From: an uncultured Lachnospiraceae bacterium
GTDB taxonomy: Bacteria; Bacillota; Clostridia; Lachnospirales; Lachnospiraceae
Assembly: GCA_947631685.1 (NCBI GenBank)
Contig: CANRMI010000012.1
Span: forward strand, 1-64,000
DNA length: 64,000 nucleotides
Direction: 5' to 3'
In this document: positions 41,607-51,175 of the stretch, one piece after another
How the letters are laid out: every line of letters starts with the position of its first letter
How positions within the stretch are numbered: the stretch's first letter is position 1
Made by a program: the position numbers and the translations under genes
The notes under the pieces: model-generated
Databases searched by the model: none
Seen by the model: the letters and a program-made list of their open reading frames with translations, nothing else
What the model was told of the DNA's origin: nothing

Positions 41607-43016
41607 ATGAAAACATTTATGGACAAGGATTTTTTACTGGACAATGAGACCGCCAAAACTCTTTTCCACGACTATGCTGAAAAGACGCCTGTTCTGGACT
41701 ATCATTGCCACATCAATCCCAAAGAGATCGCGGAAGACCGCAAATTTGACAATATCACCCAGGTCTGGCTGGGCGGCGACCATTATAAATGGCGCTTTAT
41801 GCGTTCCTGCGGCGTGGATGAAAAGTACATTACCGGAGACGCTTCCGACAAGGAGAAATTTTTCAAATGGGCCGAATGCTTAGGCAAGGCCATAGGCAAT
41901 CCCCTCTATCACTGGAGCCACCTGGAGCTGCAGCGTTATTTCGGCTATCATGGCGCTTTAAATAAAAATACTGCGGAGGAGGTCTGGAATCTCTGCAATG
42001 CCAAGCTCTCTGACCCTTCTATGAGCGTGCGCAATATCATCCGTAATTCCAACGTCACCCTTATCTGCACCACCGACGATCCTGTTGACAGCCTGGAATG
42101 GCATAAGAAGATCGCGGAAGATGCTTCTTTTGAAGTCAAAGTCCTGCCCGCATGGCGTCCCGACAAGGCCATGAACATTGAGAAGCCCGATTATCTGGAT
42201 TATCTGGATAAGCTGGCCGCTGTCTCGGATATGCCTGAGATCACTACCTTTGAGGCGTTAAAGACAGCCTTGAAAAAGCGCATGGCTTTCTTTGCTTCCA
42301 TGGGGTGCAATGTATCCGACCACGCTCTGGAATATGTGATGTACTGCCCCGCTTCCGAAGACGACGTGGAAGCCATTTTCTTAAAGAGACGGAACCGCAT
42401 TCCTCTTACCAAAGAGGAGGAATTAAAATTCAAGACCGCTTTCATGCTCTTTGTGGGCGAACAATACCACGAGCTGGACTGGGCTATGCAGCTACACTAC
42501 GGCTGTAAGCGTGACAACAATACCCTGATGTATGAAAAGCTGGGCCCCGATACCGGTTATGACTGTATCAACAATTACGCGCCCAGTTCCCAGATGGCGG
42601 ACTTCTTAAACGCGTTAAATCAAAACGACAAGCTGCCCCGGACGGTAATCTATTCCTTGAATCCCAACGACAACCAGGCGATCGGCACCATTCTGGGCTG
42701 CTTCCAGGATTCCACTGCCGTTGCCAAGATCCAGCAGGGCAGCGCATGGTGGTTCAACGATCACAAGACCGGTATGGTGGATCAGATGACCTCCCTTGCC
42801 AACCTGGGGAATCTTTCCGGCTTCGTAGGGATGCTGACCGACTCCAGGAGCTTCCTCTCCTATACCAGGCATGAATATTTCCGCCGCATCCTCTGCAATC
42901 TGCTGGGAACTTGGGTGGAAAACGGTGAATTTCCTGCGGATATGGAGATCCTCTCCGAAATCGTAAAGGATATTTCCTACAACAACGCAAAGCGGTATTT
43001 CAAATTTCCCCTGTAG
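41607..43016 (+). CDS. uxaC: Glucuronate/galacturonate isomerase
   Basis: A 469-aa UxaC, amidohydrolase-like TIM barrel, converting D-galacturonate to D-tagaturonate (and glucuronate to fructuronate). Metal-site motif DYHCHINPKEIA near residue 34; the family stretch TTDDPVDSLEWHKK and the C-terminal LTDSRSFLSYTRHEYFRRILC are present. Full length. It is 50 nt downstream of the LacI gene behind GGAGGTAGG, so regulator and isomerase form one unit. It provides the first intracellular step before UxaB and UxaA. Confidence 0.97.
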   Translation: MKTFMDKDFLLDNETAKTLFHDYAEKTPVLDYHCHINPKEIAEDRKFDNITQVWLGGDHYKWRFMRSCGVDEKYITGDASDKEKFFKWAECLGKAIGNPLYHWSHLELQRYFGYHGALNKNTAEEVWNLCNAKLSDPSMSVRNIIRNSNVTLICTTDDPVDSLEWHKKIAEDASFEVKVLPAWRPDKAMNIEKPDYLDYLDKLAAVSDMPEITTFEALKTALKKRMAFFASMGCNVSDHALEYVMYCPASEDDVEAIFLKRRNRIPLTKEEELKFKTAFMLFVGEQYHELDWAMQLHYGCKRDNNTLMYEKLGPDTGYDCINNYAPSSQMADFLNALNQNDKLPRTVIYSLNPNDNQAIGTILGCFQDSTAVAKIQQGSAWWFNDHKTGMVDQMTSLANLGNLSGFVGMLTDSRSFLSYTRHEYFRRILCNLLGTWVENGEFPADMEILSEIVKDISYNNAKRYFKFPL

Positions 43017-43044
43017 GGAATACATTTCTTTCTGTAAATAAAAG

Positions 43045-43108
43045 CAGCCGGCAGAGCGGTGTGGAGCGCACATCCTTAGCTTTGCCGGCTGTTTCTTTTT
43101 CTTTTTTA
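43045..43108 (+). terminator. uxaC: Terminator after uxaC
   Basis: CAGCCGGCA pairs with TGCCGGCTG (43083-43091) across a 29-nt partly structured loop (GAGC/GCTT extends the stem), followed by TTTCTTTTTCTTTTTT. Confidence 0.75.
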
Positions 43109-43150
43109 TCCTTTTATTTCCTTTATCTCTTATATCCGCTTGTCATCCTC

Positions 43151-43681
43151 CTACAGACAGGTTACATTTTTCTCCCAGCTGTATTCGTGAGGCTCTTTTT
43201 CCGTTCCCTTATGTCCTAACGCTATCGCTATCTGAAACTCATAGCCCGCCGGAAGCTGCAGCGCTTCGGCAAAGTGTGCTTTCTTCTCACCCCGCATGGC
43301 ATCCTTGATACAGCCGATGATCAGACTGCCCAGTCCCATACTCTGAGCCGCCAGCGCAATGTTTTCCACTGCGATACCGGCGTCTAAGGGGCTCCAGTAA
43401 AAGCTCTCGTCCGCGCTCAGCATCAGAACCACAGGCGCCTCATAATAAAAATTGTGGGGCGGATTTTCAATGCCCCGCTCTTTATTTTTTACATCTTCGA
43501 TCTCTCCCAGGATGGGATTGTTCCCCTCCACCACGGTAATGTGGATTTCCTGTTTATTGGCAGCCGTAGGGGCCTGCAGCCCTGCCAGGATCAACTGCTT
43601 TAATTCCTCTTTGGTGAGCTTTTCATCAGTGTATCCTCTGGTGGAACTCCTTTTTTCAATACTCCGCAATACTTCGTTCAT
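43151..43681 (-). CDS. Nitroreductase-family flavoprotein
   Basis: A 176-aa FMN-dependent nitroreductase-like protein. N-terminal KRSSTRGYTDEKLT and APTAANKQ form the FMN phosphate-binding region; MGLGSLIIGCI is the second family motif. It probably forms a dimer that uses NAD(P)H; substrate unknown. A single gene with its own promoter, RBS AAAGGAGGG. Confidence 0.88.
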   Translation of the reverse strand: MNEVLRSIEKRSSTRGYTDEKLTKEELKQLILAGLQAPTAANKQEIHITVVEGNNPILGEIEDVKNKERGIENPPHNFYYEAPVVLMLSADESFYWSPLDAGIAVENIALAAQSMGLGSLIIGCIKDAMRGEKKAHFAEALQLPAGYEFQIAIALGHKGTEKEPHEYSWEKNVTCL

Positions 43682-43722
43682 GGCAAACCCTCCTTTACAA
43701 CAGTACCATAAAGAACTTTTAT

Positions 43723-43751
43723 ATTATAACAAAATACGGCTTCTCTTACAA
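43723..43751 (-). promoter_or_regulatory. Promoter of the nitroreductase gene
   Basis: On the minus strand -35 TTGTAA (43746-43751), 17-nt spacer, -10 TATAAT (43723-43728). Confidence 0.65.
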
Positions 43752-43787
43752 GTCAAACGCACTATGAAAATAAGATTGGAAAATCTA

Positions 43788-43817
43788 TTGCGCTCAGGCG
43801 GGGCGTTTCGATATAAT
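43788..43817 (+). promoter_or_regulatory. Promoter of the cupin-AraC gene
   Basis: -35 TTGCGC (43788-43793), 18-nt spacer, -10 TATAAT (43812-43817), about 22 bp before the ATG. Confidence 0.55.
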
Positions 43818-43839
43818 AAAGGGTAAGAGGGAGGCGGCC

Positions 43840-44685
43840 ATGAACCAGCAATTTACACCCCATAACAACAAAGACATTTCCCAGATCCGCGTTACAACAG
43901 GCAGGCGAGGCGCCGAGTCTCCCCTGCAGCCGGACCACTATCATCTATACTACGAGATTTTTTATCTGTTTTCCGGCCGCTGCCGCTATCTGTTAAAGGA
44001 CACCTTTTACTCTCTGGAAAAGGGCGACTTTGTGCTGATCGCTCCCGGAGATCTGCATCATTCCCTCTACTATCCGGATACGCCCTGCGAGATCGCGGCC
44101 CTCTATTTTAAAGAGGGCTTCCTGCTGCCGCAGCTGTTTGCCTATCAGGGGGAAGAGCATATGCCTCCCCGCCATTCCCTGCGGGGATCGGTTCCCTCTC
44201 TGTATCAGGAAGAATTTGAGGCCCTGCTTTTCAGGATGCTGGCGGAAAGCAGGAAAGGGGATAAGCATTCCCCCTCTTTCATGACCTGCTTTTTAAACGA
44301 ACTGCTGTTGCTGCTTTGCCGCCACAGCGTCATTTCCGAAGAGGAACCGGACCTGGTCAATGCCAGGGACGCCGACATCATGAGCGCCGCCAAATATATC
44401 TACAGAAATTTTCAAAAACCTCTGACGCTGCAGGAAGCAGCGGACGCCGCCGGCTTAAGCGTCACTTATTTTTCCCGCAAGTTCAAGCTGCTCACGGGTA
44501 TGGGATTCAAGGAATATCTGAACTATATCCGCTTAAAACACGCCGCGGCCGCCCTGTTAGATACCTCCAAAAGCATCACGGACATCGCGCTGGAATACGG
44601 TTTTGGCAGCAGCGGCTACTTTAAGGACCTGTTTAAAAAAGAATACGGAATATCTCCCAGAGAATACAGAAAAAACCGCGGCTAA
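43840..44685 (+). CDS. AraC-family regulator with cupin sensor domain
   Basis: A 281-aa protein: an N-terminal cupin (about 20-110; PDHYHLYYEIFYLFSGRCRYL, APGDLHH) and a C-terminal AraC double HTH (about 180-280; LTLQEAADAAGLSVTYFSRKFKLLTG, IALEYGFGSSGYFKDLFKKEYG). Soluble, about the standard length for sugar-responsive AraC proteins. Divergent from nitroreductase and convergent with buk. No target gene is adjacent, so it may control the uxa module or an outside locus. Confidence 0.88.
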   Translation: MNQQFTPHNNKDISQIRVTTGRRGAESPLQPDHYHLYYEIFYLFSGRCRYLLKDTFYSLEKGDFVLIAPGDLHHSLYYPDTPCEIAALYFKEGFLLPQLFAYQGEEHMPPRHSLRGSVPSLYQEEFEALLFRMLAESRKGDKHSPSFMTCFLNELLLLLCRHSVISEEEPDLVNARDADIMSAAKYIYRNFQKPLTLQEAADAAGLSVTYFSRKFKLLTGMGFKEYLNYIRLKHAAAALLDTSKSITDIALEYGFGSSGYFKDLFKKEYGISPREYRKNRG

Positions 44686-44697
44686 GACCGCGGTTTC
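44672..44697. terminator. Bidirectional terminator between the AraC gene and buk
   Basis: AAACCGCGG-CTAAGA-CCGCGGTTT, a perfect 9-bp stem whose left arm covers the end of the AraC ORF and its stop. On the minus strand it is followed by a run of six T (strong for buk); on the plus strand only TTT follows. Confidence 0.8.
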
Positions 44698-44714
44698 TGC
44701 TTTACTGCCTATAT

Positions 44715-45782
44715 TTAATATTCCTTTGCCTTCTCCTCGCCATTGATCACGCGCAGCGCACCCTGTGCCAGGGCCAGCAGTTCATCCTCTCCGGGATATA
44801 CCGTAAAGGGCGCGATCCATCCGGCTTTCTCCTTGAGATTGGCGATCACGTCTTCCCCGTAGGCAATACCGCCGGTTACGATGATCTGATCCACCTTTCC
44901 CTCCAGGACGCAGGCCATGGAGCCAATATCCTTCGCTACCTGATACAGAAAGGCTTCTTTTACCTCCGCCGCATGGACATCTCCCTCATTTGCCATTTTA
45001 GTCACCGTACGCATATCGTTGGTGCCAAGATAAGCGTTAAAGCCGCCCTTGCCCACCAGCTTGCCGTATACCTCTTTCTCCGTATATTTGCCGGAGAAAC
45101 ACATTTTTACCAGAGCGCCGGAGGGTACCGCGCCGGCTCTTTCGGGAGAAAAAGCGCCGTCCCCGTCCAATGCGTTAAATACATCCACGACCTTGCCGCC
45201 TATATGAGCGCCCACGGACACGCCGCCGCCCATATGCACCACGATCAGACGCAGGGACTCATAGGGCTTTCCAACCTCTTTGGCATAGCGCTTTGCCACC
45301 GCCTTTTGATTCAGCGCGTGAAATACGCTGGTACGGGGCAGTTCCGGTACACCGGAATACCTTGCTACTGCCTGCAGCTCGTCCACCACAACCGGATCCA
45401 CGATATAGGAGGGAATCCCCAGACTGTCTCCGATCTCCTTTGCCAGGATACCGCCCAGATTGGAGGCGTGCTGTCCCTGCCTCCCCGCGATCAGATCCTG
45501 CAGCAGCTCTTCCGTTACCGCGTAAGTGCCGCCGGGAATGGGCTTTAACATACCGCCCCGCCCCACTACTACATCTAAAGATCGTAAGTCAAACTGCTTT
45601 TCACTGAGCAGGTCCGTGATGATCTGTTTACGGAAATCCTTCTGATCCACAATGGAAGCATAGCGGGCAATCTCCTCGGTACTGTGCCGCAGGGTTTCCT
45701 CAAACAATAAGGTCTCATCCTCAAATACACCGATCTTGGTGGAGGTGGAACCGGGATTAATGATCAAACTTTTCACTGCCAT
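44715..45782 (-). CDS. buk: Butyrate kinase
   Basis: A 355-aa ASKHA-fold acetate/butyrate kinase forming butyrate and ATP from butyryl phosphate. Seen: N-terminal [44 protein letters not shown] and [16 protein letters not shown]. The length and the GGTYAV region fit butyrate kinase rather than acetate kinase. It lies 19 nt downstream of ptb. Presence of ptb-buk shows this strain can use the kinase route for the last step. Confidence 0.96.
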   Translation of the reverse strand: MAVKSLIINPGSTSTKIGVFEDETLLFEETLRHSTEEIARYASIVDQKDFRKQIITDLLSEKQFDLRSLDVVVGRGGMLKPIPGGTYAVTEELLQDLIAGRQGQHASNLGGILAKEIGDSLGIPSYIVDPVVVDELQAVARYSGVPELPRTSVFHALNQKAVAKRYAKEVGKPYESLRLIVVHMGGGVSVGAHIGGKVVDVFNALDGDGAFSPERAGAVPSGALVKMCFSGKYTEKEVYGKLVGKGGFNAYLGTNDMRTVTKMANEGDVHAAEVKEAFLYQVAKDIGSMACVLEGKVDQIIVTGGIAYGEDVIANLKEKAGWIAPFTVYPGEDELLALAQGALRVINGEEKAKEY

Positions 45783-45801
45783 CTTCTTTTCCTCCGGATA
45801 T

Positions 45802-46725
45802 TTATTTGTTCTTACTCATTTCTTCCGCAACCACCGCCGCCAGAGCCATGGAATTTACCTTGGTCTCAAAGGTATCGGAGCGGCTGGTCAAAATAACGGG
45901 CACCTTGGTACCGGTTAAGATACAGCCGTTCTTTACGCCGGGTACCATATGCACGATTGCCTTGTAGGTCAGATTGCCTGCATGAATGTCGGGGAAGAGC
46001 AGAATGTCCGCATCGCCCTGAATCTTCCTGTTTGTAGCGCCCTTGTGCTTCGCCGCTTCCGGATCCACCGCCAGATCCAGAGACAGGGGGCCGTCAATGA
46101 TACAACCGGTGATCTCTCCCGCCTCGTTCATACGGGTAAGTTCCGCCGCCTCCACAGTTACAGGCATTTTGGGATTCACTACTTCCACCGCCGCTAAAGG
46201 AGCTATCTTCGGGCAGTCGATACCACAGGCCTTTGCCACAGGCAGCGTATTCTGAATGATATGTACCTTGTCCTCCAGCGTGGGGTAGGTCATAAACGCC
46301 ACGTCGGTTAAGAAGAGCAGCTGGTCAATGGCCGGAATATCAAATACGCAGACATGGGAAAGCACGCCGCCGGTACGCAGCCCCACTTCCTTGTCCAATA
46401 CACTCTTGAGGAAATTCTTGGTGTCGATCAGCCCTTTCATGTACATGTCAGCCTTGCCTTCGTGAGCCAGCTTTACCGCCTTTAAGGACGCCTGGATCAT
46501 ATCCGGCTCGTCAATGATCTCATAGCCTGTCAAATCCATACCGATGGAAGAAGCAATTTCTCTTATTTTCGCTTCATCACCCACCAAAATGGCTTCCGCG
46601 ATCCCTCTCTTTTTTGCTTCGGCCACCGCTTCCAGCACCGCTTCGTCCTGGGCTACGGAAACAGCCACTTTTTTCATTCCGCACTCGTTCACTTTCGCGA
46701 TCAGTTCATCAAATCCCTTTTTCAT
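45802..46725 (-). CDS. ptb: Phosphate butyryltransferase
   Basis: A 307-aa PTA/PTB family enzyme exchanging CoA of butyryl-CoA for phosphate. Motifs: [19 protein letters not shown] and the C-terminal [12 protein letters not shown]. Shorter than phosphotransacetylases (about 330), as expected for Ptb. The ATG at 46725 follows GGAGATGG; the track's extra 11 codons run into the leader. Operon ptb-buk. Confidence 0.95.
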   Translation of the reverse strand: MKKGFDELIAKVNECGMKKVAVSVAQDEAVLEAVAEAKKRGIAEAILVGDEAKIREIASSIGMDLTGYEIIDEPDMIQASLKAVKLAHEGKADMYMKGLIDTKNFLKSVLDKEVGLRTGGVLSHVCVFDIPAIDQLLFLTDVAFMTYPTLEDKVHIIQNTLPVAKACGIDCPKIAPLAAVEVVNPKMPVTVEAAELTRMNEAGEITGCIIDGPLSLDLAVDPEAAKHKGATNRKIQGDADILLFPDIHAGNLTYKAIVHMVPGVKNGCILTGTKVPVILTSRSDTFETKVNSMALAAVVAEEMSKNK

Positions 46726-46794
46726 ATTTCCATCTCCATTCTGCCGCCAGAACGGCATTTTCTTTCCTAATTCTGTAAGGATTCCATGGTTAAA

Positions 46795-46823
46795 ATAATA
46801 ACACTAACATGCTGAAAAATCAA
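46795..46823 (-). promoter_or_regulatory. Promoter of ptb-buk
   Basis: On the minus strand -35 TTGATT (46818-46823), 17-nt spacer, -10 TATTAT (46795-46800), starting just after the ABC permease stop. Confidence 0.65.
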
Positions 46824-46827
46824 GCCG

Positions 46828-47748
46828 CTAACGCCGGCTCCCATTTCGGGCGCGCAGCCTGCCCGCTGGCAGAACCAGAAGCATACCAACCCCCGTTCCC
46901 AATACCGCGATTCCAAGTAAAACGCCCGCCATAGACAGCGTCAGCAGACTTTTATCCGCCAGCCAGATAGTGACAACACCGGCACCATAACCCAGCATGG
47001 TAGGAAGTCCTATGGTAAGCGCCCGCACCCAAGCGGCCGGCTGTCTGTAAAACCGCCCCTTTCTAACGTCCTCCAGGGCTTTGGCCGTCCCGGCCAGCAC
47101 ACAGAGCAGAATGCACAGCCCCACCCCTGCCGGTACGGGATACGTCCTCTTATCTTCCTTTGCCGCCTCTAAGCCGCCCTCCAGCCGGCTGCTTTCCAGG
47201 GTAAAGGTACTTCCGTCCTCAAGCTTTTCTAAAAATGCCTCTTTTGCGGCGGTCTGCAGCGACTCCTTTCCCAGCGCCTGCGCCGTGTTTTGGAAAGCCG
47301 GATGTTCTGCGATATATTTTCCGTACCACTCTACGGCTATTTCCGAAAACAGCGTTTCAAACAGGATTTCATCTATCACGTAAGTCACGGCGGAATCGCC
47401 TCGTTCCCAGACCTCTATGCTCCAATAGCCCCTTCCCGCGGCAATCTCTTTCAGCAGGTCTTCTCCGAGAACATAACCGCATTCCGCCTTTCCCTTTATC
47501 ACATTTTGTTTTACCTCTTCCGCACTCTCACAGGGGACAAAACAGACCAGCCCCTCGTGTGTGGCAAGCTGCTCTGCCAGACCGGAATCCTTGGCGTAAA
47601 CGGCGGCAAAGATGACCGTCCTGGAAACGCTTTCCGCCTTTACGATCCCTGCCGTCACGCATACGGTAAGCACCAGCGTGATCCACACGCTCTTTTCCAG
47701 AAGCATTCTTTTGGTCAATATCCGAAAGAGGAGCAGCGCTTTTTTCAC
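46828..47748 (-). CDS. ABC-2-type exporter permease, small subunit
   Basis: A 306-aa membrane protein: TM1 at about 20-40, an extracytoplasmic loop of about 170 residues (AVYAKDSGLAEQLATHEG...), then about four helices at the C-terminus. This is the ABC-2 layout seen in ABC-2/YhgE-like exporters. It overlaps the 408-aa permease by ATGA and is the last gene of the four-gene exporter operon. Substrate unknown. Confidence 0.75.
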   Translation of the reverse strand: MKKALLLFRILTKRMLLEKSVWITLVLTVCVTAGIVKAESVSRTVIFAAVYAKDSGLAEQLATHEGLVCFVPCESAEEVKQNVIKGKAECGYVLGEDLLKEIAAGRGYWSIEVWERGDSAVTYVIDEILFETLFSEIAVEWYGKYIAEHPAFQNTAQALGKESLQTAAKEAFLEKLEDGSTFTLESSRLEGGLEAAKEDKRTYPVPAGVGLCILLCVLAGTAKALEDVRKGRFYRQPAAWVRALTIGLPTMLGYGAGVVTIWLADKSLLTLSMAGVLLGIAVLGTGVGMLLVLPAGRLRARNGSRR

Positions 47749-48971
47749 AGACCGGCCCTCCTTCTTTTCTGCATCTGCGATACCGCGCAGCCCGCCAGAT
47801 AGAACAGTCCCGTAAACACTGTCAGCCCTGCGGCAGTTCTGCCGGCGTTCTCCAGGTTTCCCGTAAACAGCAGCACAAAGACCTCCTTGAGATAGGAGGC
47901 GGGCGAAAGAAACGCCAGTCTCTCCACCACTTCAGGCAGAAGCGCGGAGGGTAAAAAGCAGCCTGAAACATACCCCATAAACAGCACCGCTGTCCCCAGG
48001 AGCAGGACCGCTGCCGCCGGAGAATCCGCCAGTAAATAGAGTAGCTGCAGAAAAGCCGCCCCACAGCAAAGGCCCAAAAGCAAAAGCCCGCAGGCCTGCA
48101 GACTCCAGACCGGGCGCAGATTTTCCCTTATCCCGGGCAGCAGCAAAAGGAGTGCCGTCAGTCCGCCCAGAAAGCACAGCAGCAGCACAGTGACCAGACT
48201 CCTGCCCGCCAGCTGCGCCCACAGCGGGATCCTTCTTCTGAACAGGAGCATGGTCTGCTCCCTTATATCTCTTTTCAGATAGGCCCCGAAAAAGAGTCCC
48301 GAACCCAGCAGCCAAAGGGTGAGTAGCGCGCTGCCGTAGTAAACCGCAAGGCTTTGGTTTCCTATAGGGGAAAGGCTGCGCCGTCGAAAATATTCCTCCC
48401 TGTTCATCACCAGGTTGAGATTGAACGCATCTATTTCCCGGTACATACCGGCCAAAGCTTCTCTGCCCTCTCCGAACTTTTCTGTCAGGCTGTCCGAAGC
48501 ATATATTTCTGCCTGCGCTGTCTGCAGCAGCCCCACACCCGCTTCGGCCAGTTCTTCAAACAAAACACCCAGGGGCTTTGCCTGCTCGGAAAGATAGAGT
48601 CTGCCCGGTATATTTTCTCCGTCCAGAATACCCTCCACCGCATGCTCCGGCAGCACGATAAGCGCTGTCAGCTCTCCCTGCCGCAGTTTTTCTTTTCCCG
48701 CCTCTTCCGTGACAGGCAGCAGCCTGCAAAAGCTCCTTACGGACTCCATATTTTCCACATAGGATACTGCCAGATCGGTGAGCGGGTTGTCGTCGGCCGT
48801 ATATCCCACTTGTATCATGCTCCCGCCGTTTTTTGTCTCCATCCATTTTTGCGCGCAAAAAATCAGCAGACCGATTCCCAGCAAAACCAATACCGCCCTT
48901 TTCAAAAGGGAGGGCAGCAGGAATACCGCCCTCTTATATTCTGTTTTCAGCCAGATACAGAACCGCCTCAT
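47745..48971 (-). CDS. ABC-2-type exporter permease, large subunit
   Basis: A 408-aa protein with TM1 (about 24-42), a large extracytoplasmic domain (about 45-215) and six C-terminal helices (about 215-400), a typical ABC-2 permease architecture related to drug or peptide exporters. The RBS is weak (TGGGA) but its start lies 4 nt after the upstream stop, so translation is probably coupled. Pairs with the 306-aa permease and the 222-aa ATPase. Confidence 0.8.
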   Translation of the reverse strand: MRRFCIWLKTEYKRAVFLLPSLLKRAVLVLLGIGLLIFCAQKWMETKNGGSMIQVGYTADDNPLTDLAVSYVENMESVRSFCRLLPVTEEAGKEKLRQGELTALIVLPEHAVEGILDGENIPGRLYLSEQAKPLGVLFEELAEAGVGLLQTAQAEIYASDSLTEKFGEGREALAGMYREIDAFNLNLVMNREEYFRRRSLSPIGNQSLAVYYGSALLTLWLLGSGLFFGAYLKRDIREQTMLLFRRRIPLWAQLAGRSLVTVLLLCFLGGLTALLLLLPGIRENLRPVWSLQACGLLLLGLCCGAAFLQLLYLLADSPAAAVLLLGTAVLFMGYVSGCFLPSALLPEVVERLAFLSPASYLKEVFVLLFTGNLENAGRTAAGLTVFTGLFYLAGCAVSQMQKRRRAGL

Positions 48972-48974
48972 CTG

Positions 48975-50471
48975 TTATAATCCCAGTCCATTAGAAGCCC
49001 CCTGCAGCTCCATAAGCATACCGTAGAGCTCCAGCTCATTTAATTTAAAAAAGTCTTTGGCGCCCTCCGGCACCGTGATTTTCTCCGTATAGGGGGCAAG
49101 GCTCATGCTGCCGGACATTACCAGCACATCTTCTCCGTCTACAAGTACATTCAGTTTTCCTATCTCGAAAGAACAGCTCTTTCCCTTCTCTATCTCTTCC
49201 AGTACGCCCTCCGCCGCAAGCGACGCGGTGTTGTCCGGCGTTTCCAGCATCAGCTCTACGTCAAATTCTTTGGCGTCCGTATCCCAGTCGTTTCGATACT
49301 CGACATGGATACAGTCCTCACTGTCTTCTCTGCTCAGATCGGCCTCAAGGGAATATGTCCTCTCCCCGCCGTAAAGCTCCGCTTCTCTTGTAAGCGCCAG
49401 GACATAACGGTTTTCGTCCTCTTCTATGGAAATTTCCCCTTCGATACAGTCCAGCGGCCGTTCTGCTCCGGTAAACATTAAAGCTGTCCCCAGCGTCTCC
49501 GTTCTGCCGTCAGAGGTTTTCATTTCCATGTCCTCCACCGTTTCTACCGCCAGGATCCTGTCCTTATTATCCAGATAAAAGCACAACCGGATGTCCTCTT
49601 TCAGTTCAAGCTCCAAATTCTTTTTCAGCTCGTTCTGAAATTCCGCTATATTGCCGTCTTTGCCCAGAACCTGCTCCAGCTTTTCTTCCAGATAATCGCT
49701 CTCGATCACGGTTTCCCCAAGGTCCTGCAAAAGCCTGTTCACATCGTTTTGATCCAGAGTCAGCAGGATTCCCTCGCAGACCACTTCTTTTCCGCTTCGC
49801 TCTATTTCTTTCTGCTCCCCGCTCTCTTCGATAAGCATACTTTCCTTGATCCGTTCCAGATCCCGGCTAAAGACCTGGATCAGCTCCTGTCTTAACGCTT
49901 CCCTGTTTTCCTCTTCCTCTTCGGGGGAAGCTTCTCCAAAGAAGTCATAGCTGAAATCCTCATCCAACAGATCTTCCCCTAAAAGCTGCGCCCAGACACT
50001 GTTCTGATAATCCTTTCCCAGCGTAGAAAAATTGACCGCATATGTATCAGAAAATACCGTGGGCAGTTCCAGGTAGAGGATATTGTCCGCTGCCGTCAGG
50101 TCCAGCTGCATCAATTCCACATTGTAGGCACTGAGCCTGATACCGCTCTGCCAGGCTTGCTCCTCATAGCTGTAGCTGCTCTGTATATCCACGCCTATAG
50201 TAGGCAGCTCTTTTATTCCCGGCAGCGTGATATTGAAAGAAGCATCCTGTGCGCCGCTTTCCTGTCTCTCCTGCAGCATCTCTGCAAGACCGATCTCTTC
50301 CCAGACCGGATTCCGGTACTCCTCCGTCTGTTTCACCATATCGGTAATTCCCCTGATCAGCCTGGCCTCCGGCGTCCTAAAGAGAAAATGATAGGTCAAA
50401 AATCCTCCTGTTCCCACCGCCAATACGCCGGCGGCAATGCCTCCTAAAAGCCATGCTTTTGAAGCTTTCAT
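48975..50471 (-). CDS. Membrane-anchored acidic protein of an ABC-2 exporter operon, unknown family
   Basis: A 498-aa protein with one N-terminal helix (about 8-30) and an extracytoplasmic region of about 465 residues, very rich in Glu/Asp. It has a helical acidic insertion (SPEEEEENREALRQELIQVF) and beta-rich segments (EDSEDCIHVEYRNDWDTDAKEFDVEL). There is no lipobox. It lies 16 nt after the ATPase gene and 3 nt before the permease gene, so it is an integral operon member, possibly a substrate-handling or sensor subunit. I do not recognise the family. Confidence 0.7.
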   Translation of the reverse strand: MKASKAWLLGGIAAGVLAVGTGGFLTYHFLFRTPEARLIRGITDMVKQTEEYRNPVWEEIGLAEMLQERQESGAQDASFNITLPGIKELPTIGVDIQSSYSYEEQAWQSGIRLSAYNVELMQLDLTAADNILYLELPTVFSDTYAVNFSTLGKDYQNSVWAQLLGEDLLDEDFSYDFFGEASPEEEEENREALRQELIQVFSRDLERIKESMLIEESGEQKEIERSGKEVVCEGILLTLDQNDVNRLLQDLGETVIESDYLEEKLEQVLGKDGNIAEFQNELKKNLELELKEDIRLCFYLDNKDRILAVETVEDMEMKTSDGRTETLGTALMFTGAERPLDCIEGEISIEEDENRYVLALTREAELYGGERTYSLEADLSREDSEDCIHVEYRNDWDTDAKEFDVELMLETPDNTASLAAEGVLEEIEKGKSCSFEIGKLNVLVDGEDVLVMSGSMSLAPYTEKITVPEGAKDFFKLNELELYGMLMELQGASNGLGL

Positions 50472-50487
50472 TGTAACTTCCTCCCTT

Positions 50488-51156
50488 TCACAATACCTCC
50501 ATCAGTGCCCGGCCCCGCAGGGATACCGGAATTTCCCTGCTGACTCCGTCCTTTAATACATATACCTTGTCGCAGATCTCCAGATCTCCCTCCTCATGGG
50601 TTGCCATGAGGACAGTGCCTCCCATTTTCTTAAATTCCTGCAAATAGGTCCGCACTTCCATTCTCCCCGGCATATCCAGCGCGGCGGCAGGTTCATCCAA
50701 AAGCAGAACAGGGGGCGCGCCGACCAGGGCGCAGCCGATGCTGACTCTCTTCTTTTGTCCGCCGGAAAGCCTGCCTACGCGGCTTCCCGCCAGCTCGGCC
50801 AGTCCTAAGCGGCTCAAAAGCGGCCCCTCTAACGCCGCCTTTAGCGTTTTCTTATCCTCGTACCAGAGCAGCAGATTGTCTCTGACCGTCAGTTCTTCTA
50901 TCAGATGCCCGTCCTGGGGCACATACCCGGTATAGCGTAAAAAAAGCTGTTCACAGGCGGGCTGTCCGTCAAAGAGCAGTCTGCCGGTATATGCCTTGCG
51001 CATACCGGACAGGATATTGAGCAGGGTGGATTTGCCGCAGCCGTTTGCCCCGGCCAAGCCCACGCATTCCCCCGCTTTGGCTGAAATGTTCACATTCCGC
51101 AGGACCTGCCTTTTTCCGTACGCGCTCGCGATACCTGACGCTTCTATCCGTTCCAT
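50488..51156 (-). CDS. ABC transporter ATP-binding protein
   Basis: A 222-aa ATPase with Walker A GANGCGKST, Q-loop GYVPQDGHL, signature LSGGQKKRVS, Walker B VLLLDEPAAALD and the H-loop THEEGD. Short form of the ABC-2 exporter class. First gene of the four-gene operon; start behind AAAGGAAAGG. The 130-nt leader upstream folds into an unusual interleaved structure. Confidence 0.93.
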   Translation of the reverse strand: MERIEASGIASAYGKRQVLRNVNISAKAGECVGLAGANGCGKSTLLNILSGMRKAYTGRLLFDGQPACEQLFLRYTGYVPQDGHLIEELTVRDNLLLWYEDKKTLKAALEGPLLSRLGLAELAGSRVGRLSGGQKKRVSIGCALVGAPPVLLLDEPAAALDMPGRMEVRTYLQEFKKMGGTVLMATHEEGDLEICDKVYVLKDGVSREIPVSLRGRALMEVL

Positions 51157-51175
51157 GCCTTTCCTTTCTTTCCAA

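Noticed and set aside
46828-51156. ABC operon as a lantibiotic or bacteriocin system
   Set aside because: No precursor peptide, LanB/C/M, radical SAM or C39-fused exporter is adjacent; the C39 gene at 58.7 kb is separate and not fused to an ATPase.
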